A stretch of DNA of 64,000 nucleotides from DASSFZ01 sp035283185 (lineage in GTDB: Bacteria > Chloroflexota > Anaerolineae > Fen-1058), in NCBI GenBank assembly GCA_035283185.1, contig DATEUJ010000017.1:1-64000 (forward strand), given 5' to 3'. The position numbers and the translations under genes are program-made. A model generated the notes under the pieces. The model was not told the origin of the DNA. It ran no database searches and saw nothing but the letters and a program-made list of their open reading frames with translations. Position 1 is the stretch's first letter, and each line of letters starts with the position of its first letter. Shown piece after piece: positions 4,780 through 11,878 of this stretch.

Positions 4780-7326
4780 ATGACTGATAAATACATCCCC
4801 CAAGACATCGAGCCTAAGTGGCAGCAGAAGTGGGAGGCCGATAGGCTGTATCGCGCGCCGATCGACCTGGCGCGCCAGAAGTTCTACTTTCTGACGATGC
4901 TTCCCTATCCCTCAGGCGAGCTGCACATCGGCCACTGGTACGCGATGACGCCGTCCGACGCGCGGGCGCGCTACCTGCGCATGCGCGGCTACAACGTGAT
5001 GTTCCCGATCGGCTTCGACGCGTTCGGCCTGCCCGCCGAGAACGCCGCGATTAAGCGCGGCGTCCATCCCAAAGAGTGGACGTACGCGAACATCGGCCGC
5101 ATGCGCCAGCAACTGCGCTCGATGGGCGCGATGTGGGGCTGGGAGCGCGAGGCTGTGTCGAGCGATCCCGAATACTACCGGTGGACGCAGTGGTTCTTCA
5201 TCCAGTTGTTCAAGCACGGGCTGGCCTACAAGAAGATGTCGCCGGTCGACTGGTGTCCGCACTGCAACACGACGCTGGCGCGCGAGCAGGTGTGGGGCGA
5301 GGATCGCCACTGCGAGCGCTGCGACACGCCGGTGATCAAGAAAAGCCTGGATCAATGGTACTTCAAGATCACGCAGTACGCCGAGGAGCTGCTGGACTTC
5401 TCCAAGATCGACTGGCCGGAGCGCGTGAAGGTGCTGCAAACGAACTGGATCGGCCGCAGCCAGGGCGCGCAGGTCAGTTTTCCAGTCATCAGTAAACAGT
5501 CATCAGTGGTCAGTGATCAGTCATCAGTGAACACTGACCTACTGACAACTGATCACCTTATCACTGTCTTTACGACCCGGCCCGACACGCTGTGGGGCGC
5601 CACCTTCATGGTGCTGGCGCCCGAGCATCCGCTCGTCGAGAAACTGACGGCGCCGGATCGCAAGGCCGAGGTCGAAGTCTACGTCGCCGAAGCGACGCGG
5701 CAGACCGACATCCAGCGCGAATCGACCGAGAAGGAGAAGACCGGCGTGTTCATCGGCGCGCACACGACCAACCCGGTCAACGGCGCGAAGATCCCGATCT
5801 GGATCGCCGACTACGTGCTGATGACGTACGGCACCGGCGCGATCATGGGAGTGCCTGCGCACGACGCGCGCGACTTCGCCTTTGCGACGAAGCACAACCT
5901 GCCGATCCCGGTCGTCATCGCGCCGCCGAATTGGGACGGCCGGCCGTTGAAAGAAGCCTACGACGGCCCGGGCGCGATGGTCAACTCCGGCCTCTTCGAC
6001 GGCACGCCCGTGCCCGAGGGCATACAGAAAGTCATCCGCTGGCTGGAAGAGAAAGGCGTCGGCAAGGGCGCGGTCAACACCAAGCTGCACGACTGGCTGA
6101 TCAGCCGCCAGCGCTATTGGGGCGCGCCGATCCCGATCATTTACTGCCCCGAGCACGGGCAGGTTCCCGTGCCCGAGGATCAACTGCCGGTGCTGCTGCC
6201 CGACGACGTCGAATGGAAGCCGACCGGCGAAAGCCCGCTGAAGCTGCATCCGACCTGGGCACAGACGACCTGCCCGGTGTGCAGCCGGCCCGCCACGCGC
6301 GACACCGACACGATGGACACGTTCATGTGCTCGTCGTGGTATCAGTATCGTTACCTCAGCCCACAGTATGAGCCAGGCGCGTGGGATCCGAAGGAGTACG
6401 ACTACTGGATGCCGGTCGATTGCTACACGGGCGGCATCGAGCACGCCACGATGCACTTGATCTACACGCGCTTCTTCACCAAGGCGCTGCGCGATATGAA
6501 GCTCGTCCGCGACGACGAGCCGATGCTGCAACTGCGCAACCAGGGCGTGATCCTCGGCGAGGACTCGGAAAAGATGTCGAAGAGCCGGGGCAACGTCGTC
6601 GCACCGGACGAGCTGGTCGAGCGCTACGGAGCCGACGCGGTGCGCGCCTACCTGATGTTCTTCGCCGAGTGGAACAAGGGCGGGCCGTGGAGCAGCACCG
6701 GCATCGAGGGCACGGCGAGGTGGGTGAATCGCGTCTGGAATATTGCACTGCCGGGCGGTAGTCAACAGTCATCAGTCATCAGTGATCAGTTATCAGTGAG
6801 CGGTGATCAGTTGTCGGTGAGCAGTGATCGGTCAGAACAGGATGCCAGAGCACTGCGCCGTGCTACCCATAAGACCATCAAGAGAGTAACCGACGACTTC
6901 GAGGACTTCGAGTTCAACACGGTCGTGTCGGCGCTGATGGAGATGACGAACGCGCTGGTCAAGCATCGCGCGACGAGCGAAGGCACACCCGCCTGGGAAG
7001 AGGCGATCAAGACGCTGCTGCTGCTGACGGCGCCGGTCACGCCGCACCTCGCCGAAGAGCTGTGGGCGCGGCGCGGGCTGCCATACTCGATCCACCGGCA
7101 GGCGTGGCCGGAGTACGACGCCGCTGCGGCGGCCGAAGAGACGATCACGCTGGTCGTGCAGGTCAACGGCAAAGTGCGCGATCGCATCGAAGTGACCCCG
7201 GACATCGGCGAGGAGGAAGCGAAGGCGCGGGCGCTGGCAACTGACGGCGCGATACGGTACATGGACGGCAAGACGCCGAAAAAAGTGCTCTACGTGCCTC
7301 GAAGGTTAGTAAATATTGTCGTGTGA
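4780..7326 (+). CDS. leuS: Leucyl-tRNA synthetase, copy 1
   Basis: 848 residues, normal for bacterial LeuRS. It attaches leucine to tRNA-Leu. The class I HIGH motif is in PYPSGELHIGHW and the KMSKS motif in SEKMSKSRGNV. The zinc-binding segment CPHCNTTLAREQ, the CP1 editing domain with TTRPDT and the DxxD-like VPAHDARD segment, the second cysteine cluster (TTCPVCSRPA) and the C-terminal HWGP-type anticodon domain are all present, ending in VNGKVRDRIEV. Two low-complexity stretches, about residues 234-262 and 661-686, come from in-frame short repeats, one just before TTRPDT and one before the anticodon-binding domain. The gene is controlled by the leucine T-box. A divergent paralogue is at 8529-11048. 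Confidence 0.97.
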   Translation: MTDKYIPQDIEPKWQQKWEADRLYRAPIDLARQKFYFLTMLPYPSGELHIGHWYAMTPSDARARYLRMRGYNVMFPIGFDAFGLPAENAAIKRGVHPKEWTYANIGRMRQQLRSMGAMWGWEREAVSSDPEYYRWTQWFFIQLFKHGLAYKKMSPVDWCPHCNTTLAREQVWGEDRHCERCDTPVIKKSLDQWYFKITQYAEELLDFSKIDWPERVKVLQTNWIGRSQGAQVSFPVISKQSSVVSDQSSVNTDLLTTDHLITVFTTRPDTLWGATFMVLAPEHPLVEKLTAPDRKAEVEVYVAEATRQTDIQRESTEKEKTGVFIGAHTTNPVNGAKIPIWIADYVLMTYGTGAIMGVPAHDARDFAFATKHNLPIPVVIAPPNWDGRPLKEAYDGPGAMVNSGLFDGTPVPEGIQKVIRWLEEKGVGKGAVNTKLHDWLISRQRYWGAPIPIIYCPEHGQVPVPEDQLPVLLPDDVEWKPTGESPLKLHPTWAQTTCPVCSRPATRDTDTMDTFMCSSWYQYRYLSPQYEPGAWDPKEYDYWMPVDCYTGGIEHATMHLIYTRFFTKALRDMKLVRDDEPMLQLRNQGVILGEDSEKMSKSRGNVVAPDELVERYGADAVRAYLMFFAEWNKGGPWSSTGIEGTARWVNRVWNIALPGGSQQSSVISDQLSVSGDQLSVSSDRSEQDARALRRATHKTIKRVTDDFEDFEFNTVVSALMEMTNALVKHRATSEGTPAWEEAIKTLLLLTAPVTPHLAEELWARRGLPYSIHRQAWPEYDAAAAAEETITLVVQVNGKVRDRIEVTPDIGEEEAKARALATDGAIRYMDGKTPKKVLYVPRRLVNIVV
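5479..5560. repeat. CAGTCATCAGT-family repeat inside leuS copy 1 (editing-domain loop)
   Basis: Variants of CAGTCATCAGT, GTCAGTGATCAGT and the inverted ACTGATCA fill this stretch. They translate in frame to a Ser/Val/Asp/Gln-rich loop between GRSQGAQVSF and VFTTRPDT. Confidence 0.85.
6761..6835. repeat. CAGTCATCAGT-family repeat inside leuS copy 1 (before the anticodon-binding domain)
   Basis: Eight or so degenerate units of TCAGTGATCAGTTATCAG translate in frame into SSVISDQLSVSGDQLSVSSD, between the catalytic core and the helical anticodon-binding domain. Confidence 0.85.
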
Positions 7327-7527
7327 GGCGCAGGCGCCCCCCGCCGCGTGACCTGACGGTGGGAGCGCCTGGTTTCTGGGGCGGGGCACAAGTGTTTGGC
7401 AGCCTGATCCCCTACGTCGTTCGTCCCGGGCCGACATCCGCCTCTAGTCCGTTGACGCCGCGCGTAATCGGTTCGATCATAGACATGGATACTTCCCAGA
7501 ACATCTCTCGAACAAGGAGCACATACC

Positions 7528-8457
7528 ATGTCTAATCGTCGTCCAAGCCTCTTCTGGCCGATCCTCCTGATCGGCATCGGGCTTATCCTGCTGCTGAACA
7601 ACGCCGGGATGCTTCAGGGCAGCCCGTGGGCCGTCCTCTGGCAGTTCTGGCCGGTGCTGTTAATCGTGATCGGGGTGGATATTTTGTTCGGCCGGTCGCC
7701 GACCGGACGCATCCTCAGCGCGATCCTGGCGCTGCTGGTCGTCGCCGGCGCGATCGCTCTGATGGCCGTCTCGCCTGCATCCAGGCCGGGCTTTCTCGAC
7801 TTCTTGCCCGGCCTGAGATTCGGCGGCGAGCTGAAGGCCACGCACATCGAGTACCCGGTGAGCGACATCCAGTCCGCCGACGTCAAGGTCGGTTTCTCGA
7901 CCGGCAAGAACGAGCTTTACGCGCTGAGCGATTCGACCAGCCTCATCCAGGCCGATCTGAGCCACTACGGCGAGCTGGACGTCTCGTACAGCGAGTCGGG
8001 AGGCCGCGCTAACCTGGAAATCGGCGTCGAAAGCGCGTTCTCGGTGGGCATCTTCCAGTCGTCGGAAGAAGAGTGGAATGTCGGCCTGAACCCCAGGGTC
8101 GTCTACGATCTCGACCTGAGTCTGGGCGTGGGCGAATCGACGGTTGACCTGACCCGGCTCGAGATGAGCGGCGGCCGCCTCGACGTCGGCGTCGGCCGGA
8201 CCGAAGTGCGGCTGCCTGACTCGGGGCGATTCACGCTGGCCGTCAACGGCGGCGTGGGCGAGCTGCGCATCATCGCGCCGCGCGACATCGCCCTGCGCGC
8301 CGAGGTCGACACCGGCATCGGCTCGTTCAACAACAACTCCCGCATGCGCTCGGTCGGCGACGGCGTGTATCAGACCGAGGGCTTCGCGACGGCCGAGGAC
8401 GCGATCACACTGATCGTCAACGTGGGCATCGGCTCGGTGACTATTGAAGACGAATGA
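7528..8457 (+). CDS. LiaF-like membrane protein with toastrack/DUF4097-type domain
   Basis: 309 residues. The N-terminus has three closely spaced hydrophobic segments (about 9-25, 35-53, 60-80), matching the LiaI/LiaF-type transmembrane region. A predicted exported beta-helical region follows, with repeats such as GVGESTVDLTRLEMSGG, DVGVGRTEVRLPDSG and GIGSFNNN, which is the glycine-rich pattern of toastrack (DUF2154/DUF4097) domains. In Firmicutes LiaF restrains a cell-envelope stress kinase; no liaRS genes are adjacent here, so that role is not implied. AAGGAG lies 8 bp upstream of ATG. It sits between the two leuS genes on the same strand. Confidence 0.75.
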   Translation: MSNRRPSLFWPILLIGIGLILLLNNAGMLQGSPWAVLWQFWPVLLIVIGVDILFGRSPTGRILSAILALLVVAGAIALMAVSPASRPGFLDFLPGLRFGGELKATHIEYPVSDIQSADVKVGFSTGKNELYALSDSTSLIQADLSHYGELDVSYSESGGRANLEIGVESAFSVGIFQSSEEEWNVGLNPRVVYDLDLSLGVGESTVDLTRLEMSGGRLDVGVGRTEVRLPDSGRFTLAVNGGVGELRIIAPRDIALRAEVDTGIGSFNNNSRMRSVGDGVYQTEGFATAEDAITLIVNVGIGSVTIEDE

Positions 8458-8515
8458 GTGAAACGTAAAACGTGAAGCGTAAGCCTCACGTTTTACGTTT
8501 CACGGTTTACGCTTT
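8458..8515. repeat. AACGTGAAACGT-family inverted repeat ahead of leuS copy 2
   Basis: GTGAAACGTAAAACGTGA faces TCACGTTTTACGTTTCAC across a short loop. Another block of the same flavour, with GATCACGT units, is at 16805-16866. It could form a hairpin, but there is no T-run. Confidence 0.7.
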
Positions 8516-8528
8516 ATTGCGGAGCAGC

Positions 8529-11048
8529 ATGGCCGATTACAATCCACACGAGATCGAAGCCAAGTGGCTGAAGCGCTGGAGCGAAGCTGACTTGTATCGG
8601 GTCGATCTGAATAACGTCAATCGGCCCTTTTACAATTTGATGGAGTTTCCCTACCCGTCCGGCGAAGGGCTTCACGTCGGCCATTTCTACACCTATAGCG
8701 GCGCGGATACGTATGGCCGCTATCAGCGCATGATCGGCTACGACGTGTTCCAGCCGATGGGCTTCGACGCGTTTGGCATCCACGGCGAGAACTACGCGCT
8801 GCAGCTCGGCGAGAACCCGGCCATCGTCATGCCGCGCAACGTGGCGCGCTTCCGCGAAGAGCAGATCAAGCGCATGGGCGCGGGCTTCGACTGGTCGCGC
8901 GAAGTCAACACGGCCGATCCACGCTACTACAAGTGGACGCAGTGGATCTTCGTCCAGTTGTTCAAGGCCGGGCTGGCGTATCGGGCGCAGGCGCTCGTCA
9001 ACTGGTGTCCCAAGGACCTGACCGTGCTCGCCGATGAGCAAGTGATCGACGGGCGCTGCGAGCGATGCCGCACCGTCGTCGTCAAGCGCGAATTGGAGCA
9101 GTGGTTCTTTCGAATCACGGCTTACGCCGAGCGGCTGTTGGATCATTCCAAAGCCGAGTTCACCGAGATTACCAAAACTCTGCAACGCAACTGGATTGGC
9201 CGCAGCGAAGGGGCCGAGGTGACCTTCCGGTTAGATCCTTCAGTTCCCCCAGTTCCTTCAGGTCCCTCGCAAGGAACTCAGGGAACTCAAGGAACTCATC
9301 AAATTGAGGTGTTCACTACCCGCCCGGACACGCTGTGGGGCGCGACGTTTATGGTGCTGGCCCCAGAACACCCGTTGGTCGCCAGACTGACCACGCCCGA
9401 CCGTCAGGCGGAAGTCGCAGCGTACGGCGCTGCCGCCGCGCAAAAGAGCGAGATCGAGCGTGAAGACGTGACACGCGAAAAGGCCGGCGTGTTCACCGGC
9501 GCGTATGCCGTCAACCCGGTCAACGGCGAGCGCATCCCGATCTGGATCGCCGACTACGTGCTGATACGCTACGGCACCGGCGCGATCATGGCCGTGCCTG
9601 CGCACGATCAGCGCGACTTCGAGTTTGCGCGCAAATATGGCCTGCCGATCCGCGTCGTCATCCAGCCGCCTGACCGCCGGCTCGATCCCGACACCCTGAG
9701 CGAAGCCTGGCCGCACGAAGGCGTCATGGTCGATTCCGGCCCTCTCGACGGCACACCCGCCGACCAGGCAGTGCAGAAGAGTATCGAATGGCTGGAGGCG
9801 AAGGGCATCGGCCATCGCGCGGTGCGCTATCGCCTGCGCGATTGGCTGATCAGTCGCCAGCGCTACTGGGGTCCGCCGATCCCGATGATTTACTGTGACG
9901 AGGACGGCTGGCAGCCGGTGCCCGACGATCAACTGCCCGTCCAATTACCAATTACCAATAATTTCCGTCCCACCGGCACCGGCCAGTCTCCACTCGCTTC
10001 GATCCCGGATTTCGTCAATACGACCTGTCCCGTCTGCGGTGAGCCGGCTCGCCGCGAGACCGACGTGAGCGACAACTTCCTTGACTCGGCCTGGTATTTC
10101 CTGCGCTACACCTCGACGGAGTTTGACGATCGGGCGTGGGACAGGGATCGGGCCAAGAAGTGGCTGCCGGTCACGCATTACATGGGCGGCATCGAGCATT
10201 CGACGCTTCATCACCTGTACGCGCGTTTCATCTGGAAGGCGATGGTCGACCTCGGCCACCTCCCCGCCGAAGTCGGCGACGAGCCGTTCAGGCAATTGCG
10301 GCTGCACGGCTGGATCACCCGCGACGGCGCGAAGATGAGCAAGAGCCGGGGCAACGTCGTGAACCCCGACGAGTACGTCCAGCCATACGGCGCCGACGTA
10401 ATGCGGGGACACGTGTTGTTCATGGGCTCGTATACGGAAGGCGGAGACTGGCGCGATTCGGCGATCGCGGGCATTGCGCGTTTCCACCGGCGCGTGTGGG
10501 AGTGGGTCACTCTACAGTCATCAGTGGACAGTGGACAGTTATCAGTGGGCGGTGAGCAGTTGGCAGTGGACGAGGCGAAGGCCCGCCGCGCGCTGCACAA
10601 GGCGATTAAGAAGGTAAGCGAAGACATTCCCGCGCTTGGCTTCAACACGGCCATCGCCGCGCTGATGGAAACGCTCAACGTGCTGCGCGAGTGCCGACTA
10701 TCGGCGTCGACGCACAACGAGATTGCGCGGACTTACGTGCTGCTGCTCGCGCCGATCGCGCCATTCCTGGCCGAGGAATTGTGGGAGCGGCTGGGCGGCC
10801 CCTTCAGCGTCCACCGGCAGGCGTGGCCGGAGTTCGATCCGGCGCTGGTGGCGGAAGCGACGATCGTGATTCCGGTGCAGGTCAACGGCAAGCTGCGCGA
10901 TCGAATCGAAGTGGCAGCCGACGCTGGCGAAGAAGAGATCGTGCAAAAGGCCCTGCTGTCGCCAGGCGTGCAGCGGCACATCGAAGGCAAGCAGGTCGTC
11001 AAGACCATCTATGCGGCGGGCAGGTTGCTGAATATTGTGGTAAAGTAA
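8529..11048 (+). CDS. leuS: Leucyl-tRNA synthetase, copy 2 (divergent)
   Basis: 839 residues from ATG 8529. This start gives the usual N-terminus (MADYNPHEIEAKWLKRW); an in-frame ATG at 8472 lies inside the inverted repeat and is unlikely. The HIGH motif is PYPSGEGLHVGHF and the KMSKS motif is AKMSKSRGNV. It shares the editing motif TTRPDT and the C-terminal VNGKLRDRIEV with copy 1 but differs throughout, so it is an old paralogue or an acquired gene. Three short repeat blocks lie in the reading frame: 9237-9299 (before TTRPDT), 9938-9965 and 10513-10563 (before the anticodon domain). There is no T-box here; it may be cotranscribed with the LiaF-like gene. Confidence 0.95.
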   Translation: MADYNPHEIEAKWLKRWSEADLYRVDLNNVNRPFYNLMEFPYPSGEGLHVGHFYTYSGADTYGRYQRMIGYDVFQPMGFDAFGIHGENYALQLGENPAIVMPRNVARFREEQIKRMGAGFDWSREVNTADPRYYKWTQWIFVQLFKAGLAYRAQALVNWCPKDLTVLADEQVIDGRCERCRTVVVKRELEQWFFRITAYAERLLDHSKAEFTEITKTLQRNWIGRSEGAEVTFRLDPSVPPVPSGPSQGTQGTQGTHQIEVFTTRPDTLWGATFMVLAPEHPLVARLTTPDRQAEVAAYGAAAAQKSEIEREDVTREKAGVFTGAYAVNPVNGERIPIWIADYVLIRYGTGAIMAVPAHDQRDFEFARKYGLPIRVVIQPPDRRLDPDTLSEAWPHEGVMVDSGPLDGTPADQAVQKSIEWLEAKGIGHRAVRYRLRDWLISRQRYWGPPIPMIYCDEDGWQPVPDDQLPVQLPITNNFRPTGTGQSPLASIPDFVNTTCPVCGEPARRETDVSDNFLDSAWYFLRYTSTEFDDRAWDRDRAKKWLPVTHYMGGIEHSTLHHLYARFIWKAMVDLGHLPAEVGDEPFRQLRLHGWITRDGAKMSKSRGNVVNPDEYVQPYGADVMRGHVLFMGSYTEGGDWRDSAIAGIARFHRRVWEWVTLQSSVDSGQLSVGGEQLAVDEAKARRALHKAIKKVSEDIPALGFNTAIAALMETLNVLRECRLSASTHNEIARTYVLLLAPIAPFLAEELWERLGGPFSVHRQAWPEFDPALVAEATIVIPVQVNGKLRDRIEVAADAGEEEIVQKALLSPGVQRHIEGKQVVKTIYAAGRLLNIVVK
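9237..9299. repeat. GGAACTCAA-family repeat inside leuS copy 2 (editing-domain loop)
   Basis: CAGTTCCCCCAGTTCC followed by inverted copies of GGAACTCAAGGAACTCA. It translates to PSVPPVPSGPSQGTQGTQGT just before VFTTRPDT, the same position where copy 1 has a different repeat family. Confidence 0.85.
9938..9965. repeat. CCAATTACCAATTA repeat inside leuS copy 2
   Basis: CCAATTACCAATTACCAATA encodes QLPITNN, at the spot where copy 1 reads LLPDDVEW. It is short, so the assignment as an inserted repeat is tentative. Confidence 0.55.
10513..10563. repeat. CAGTCATCAGT-family repeat inside leuS copy 2 (before the anticodon-binding domain)
   Basis: CAGTCATCAGTGGACAGTGG and following units translate in frame to LQSSVDSGQLSVGGEQLAV, at the position equivalent to 6761-6835 in copy 1. 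Confidence 0.8.
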
Positions 11049-11068
11049 TTGTACGAGGAGGCACAAAG

Positions 11069-11314
11069 ATGACCAAGACTGTAACAGCCGTGTTCGATGG
11101 ACGGGCCTTGCACCCGGATACTCCGCTCGATCTAGAGCCTAACACCCGTTACGTGATTACCGTTCAGGATACCGCATCAGCGATCATAACCGGGAATGCG
11201 TGGGACACATTGGAGGCATTGGCCGGCACGATCGAAGCGGAGAGCGACTGGGCCGACGAACACGATCACTATCTCTACGGCACACCTAAACGCCAGCGTG
11301 AAGCCGACGTATGA
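11069..11314 (+). CDS. AF2212-type (DUF104) antitoxin-like protein
   Basis: 81 residues from ATG 11069, preceded by a strong AGGAGG at 11056-11061. The N-terminus TVTAVFDGRALHPDTPLDLE is the AF2212/DUF104 signature, a small beta-barrel usually encoded just before a PIN-domain VapC toxin. The C-terminal half (DWADEHDHYLYGTPKR) is also typical of these antitoxins. No PIN gene follows. Instead the next bases encode the tail of a nucleotidyltransferase, so the toxin partner has been lost. Confidence 0.75.
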   Translation: MTKTVTAVFDGRALHPDTPLDLEPNTRYVITVQDTASAIITGNAWDTLEALAGTIEAESDWADEHDHYLYGTPKRQREADV

Positions 11315-11452
11315 ACTGTTCTCGACATCATCGCCGACATCAATTTGAAATACAACGTGTTACTGTCGGTTATCCCTGTTTCGGAGGAGGCTTATCGGCG
11401 GGCCAATAGCCCTCTGCTGATCAACGTCCGGCGAGAAGGAGTCCCCGCTTGA
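11315..11452 (+). pseudogene. Remnant of an MNT-type nucleotidyltransferase (C-terminus only)
   Basis: Directly after the antitoxin stop, in the same frame, 45 codons read TVLDIIADINLKYNVLLSVI...PLLINVRREGVPA before a stop. This is the C-terminal pattern of minimal nucleotidyltransferases (VSEE-x-x-x-R-x-x-SPL-x-x-NVRREG). The N-terminal GSx10DxD catalytic region is missing and there is no start codon, so it is a deletion remnant. Confidence 0.65.
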
Positions 11453-11508
11453 ACGAGATCGCCTCCCTGATTGAACGAGCGATGAAATATCTTCGCAGCG
11501 CCATGTAG
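11449..11508 (+). pseudogene. Remnant of a HEPN-domain protein (N-terminus only)
   Basis: TTG at 11449, overlapping the nucleotidyltransferase stop, opens 19 codons (NEIASLIERAMKYLRSAM) ending at TAG 11506-11508. The overlap and the helical start match the second gene of MNT-HEPN pairs, cut after the first helix. Confidence 0.5.
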
Positions 11509-11521
11509 GGCGCAGAGCTTC

Positions 11522-11550
11522 TTGACACCATGCACCCATAGGTTTACAAT
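11522..11550 (+). promoter_or_regulatory. Sigma-70-type promoter of the potassium-importer leader
   Basis: TTGACA 11522-11527, 17-bp spacer, TACAAT 11545-11550. The expected transcript start is near 11557, leaving a leader of about 320 nt. Confidence 0.85.
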
Positions 11551-11556
11551 GCGCAG

Positions 11557-11878
11557 TTGTAGAGAACACTTAGACGTGCATCGTACTCTCTTTCCCGATC
11601 GTAGACAGAGACGCCCACCCATTTACGCACTTCGGACGACGCCCGGGTCGTAGCCGACCTTCTCTCGGCGCATGCAGACCTTGCCCCGCGTCCCCCCGGC
11701 GCGGGGGCTTGTGTTTGCCTCTGGCACAGGAGGCATGTATGCGCCATCCCGTCCCCATTGACCGGCAGCAGCGCGAACTAACTGGGCGTGCCGGCCGGCG
11801 TCCCCCATGCTCATCTCCGTCCTCTTCGCCTTGACTGCTCCAAGCATCCGTGTATTCCATCATGAATGAACTCGCACT
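11557..11878 (+). ncRNA. Structured 5' leader A (upstream of the KimA-like gene), candidate new cis-regulatory RNA
   Basis: The leader is homologous in sequence and fold to 13856-14291. Core elements: stem GGCGC-ATGC (11667-11675) with GCAT-gtat-GCGCC (11733-11745, bulge GTAT); inside it the hairpin CCCCGCG/CGCGGGG (11684-11690 with 11700-11706) followed by the conserved CTTGTGTTTG; and CAGAG (11606-11610) facing CTCTG (11719-11723), which would make a pseudoknot. ATCCC follows the stem. I see no hallmark of the c-di-AMP (ydaO) or magnesium (M-box) riboswitches, the two expected for such genes. The ligand is unknown. Confidence 0.7.

Noticed and set aside
11557..11878. c-di-AMP (ydaO) riboswitch ahead of the KimA-like gene.
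   Set aside because: It is the expected class for this gene family, but I could not find its conserved blocks as I remember them. A covariance-model search would decide.
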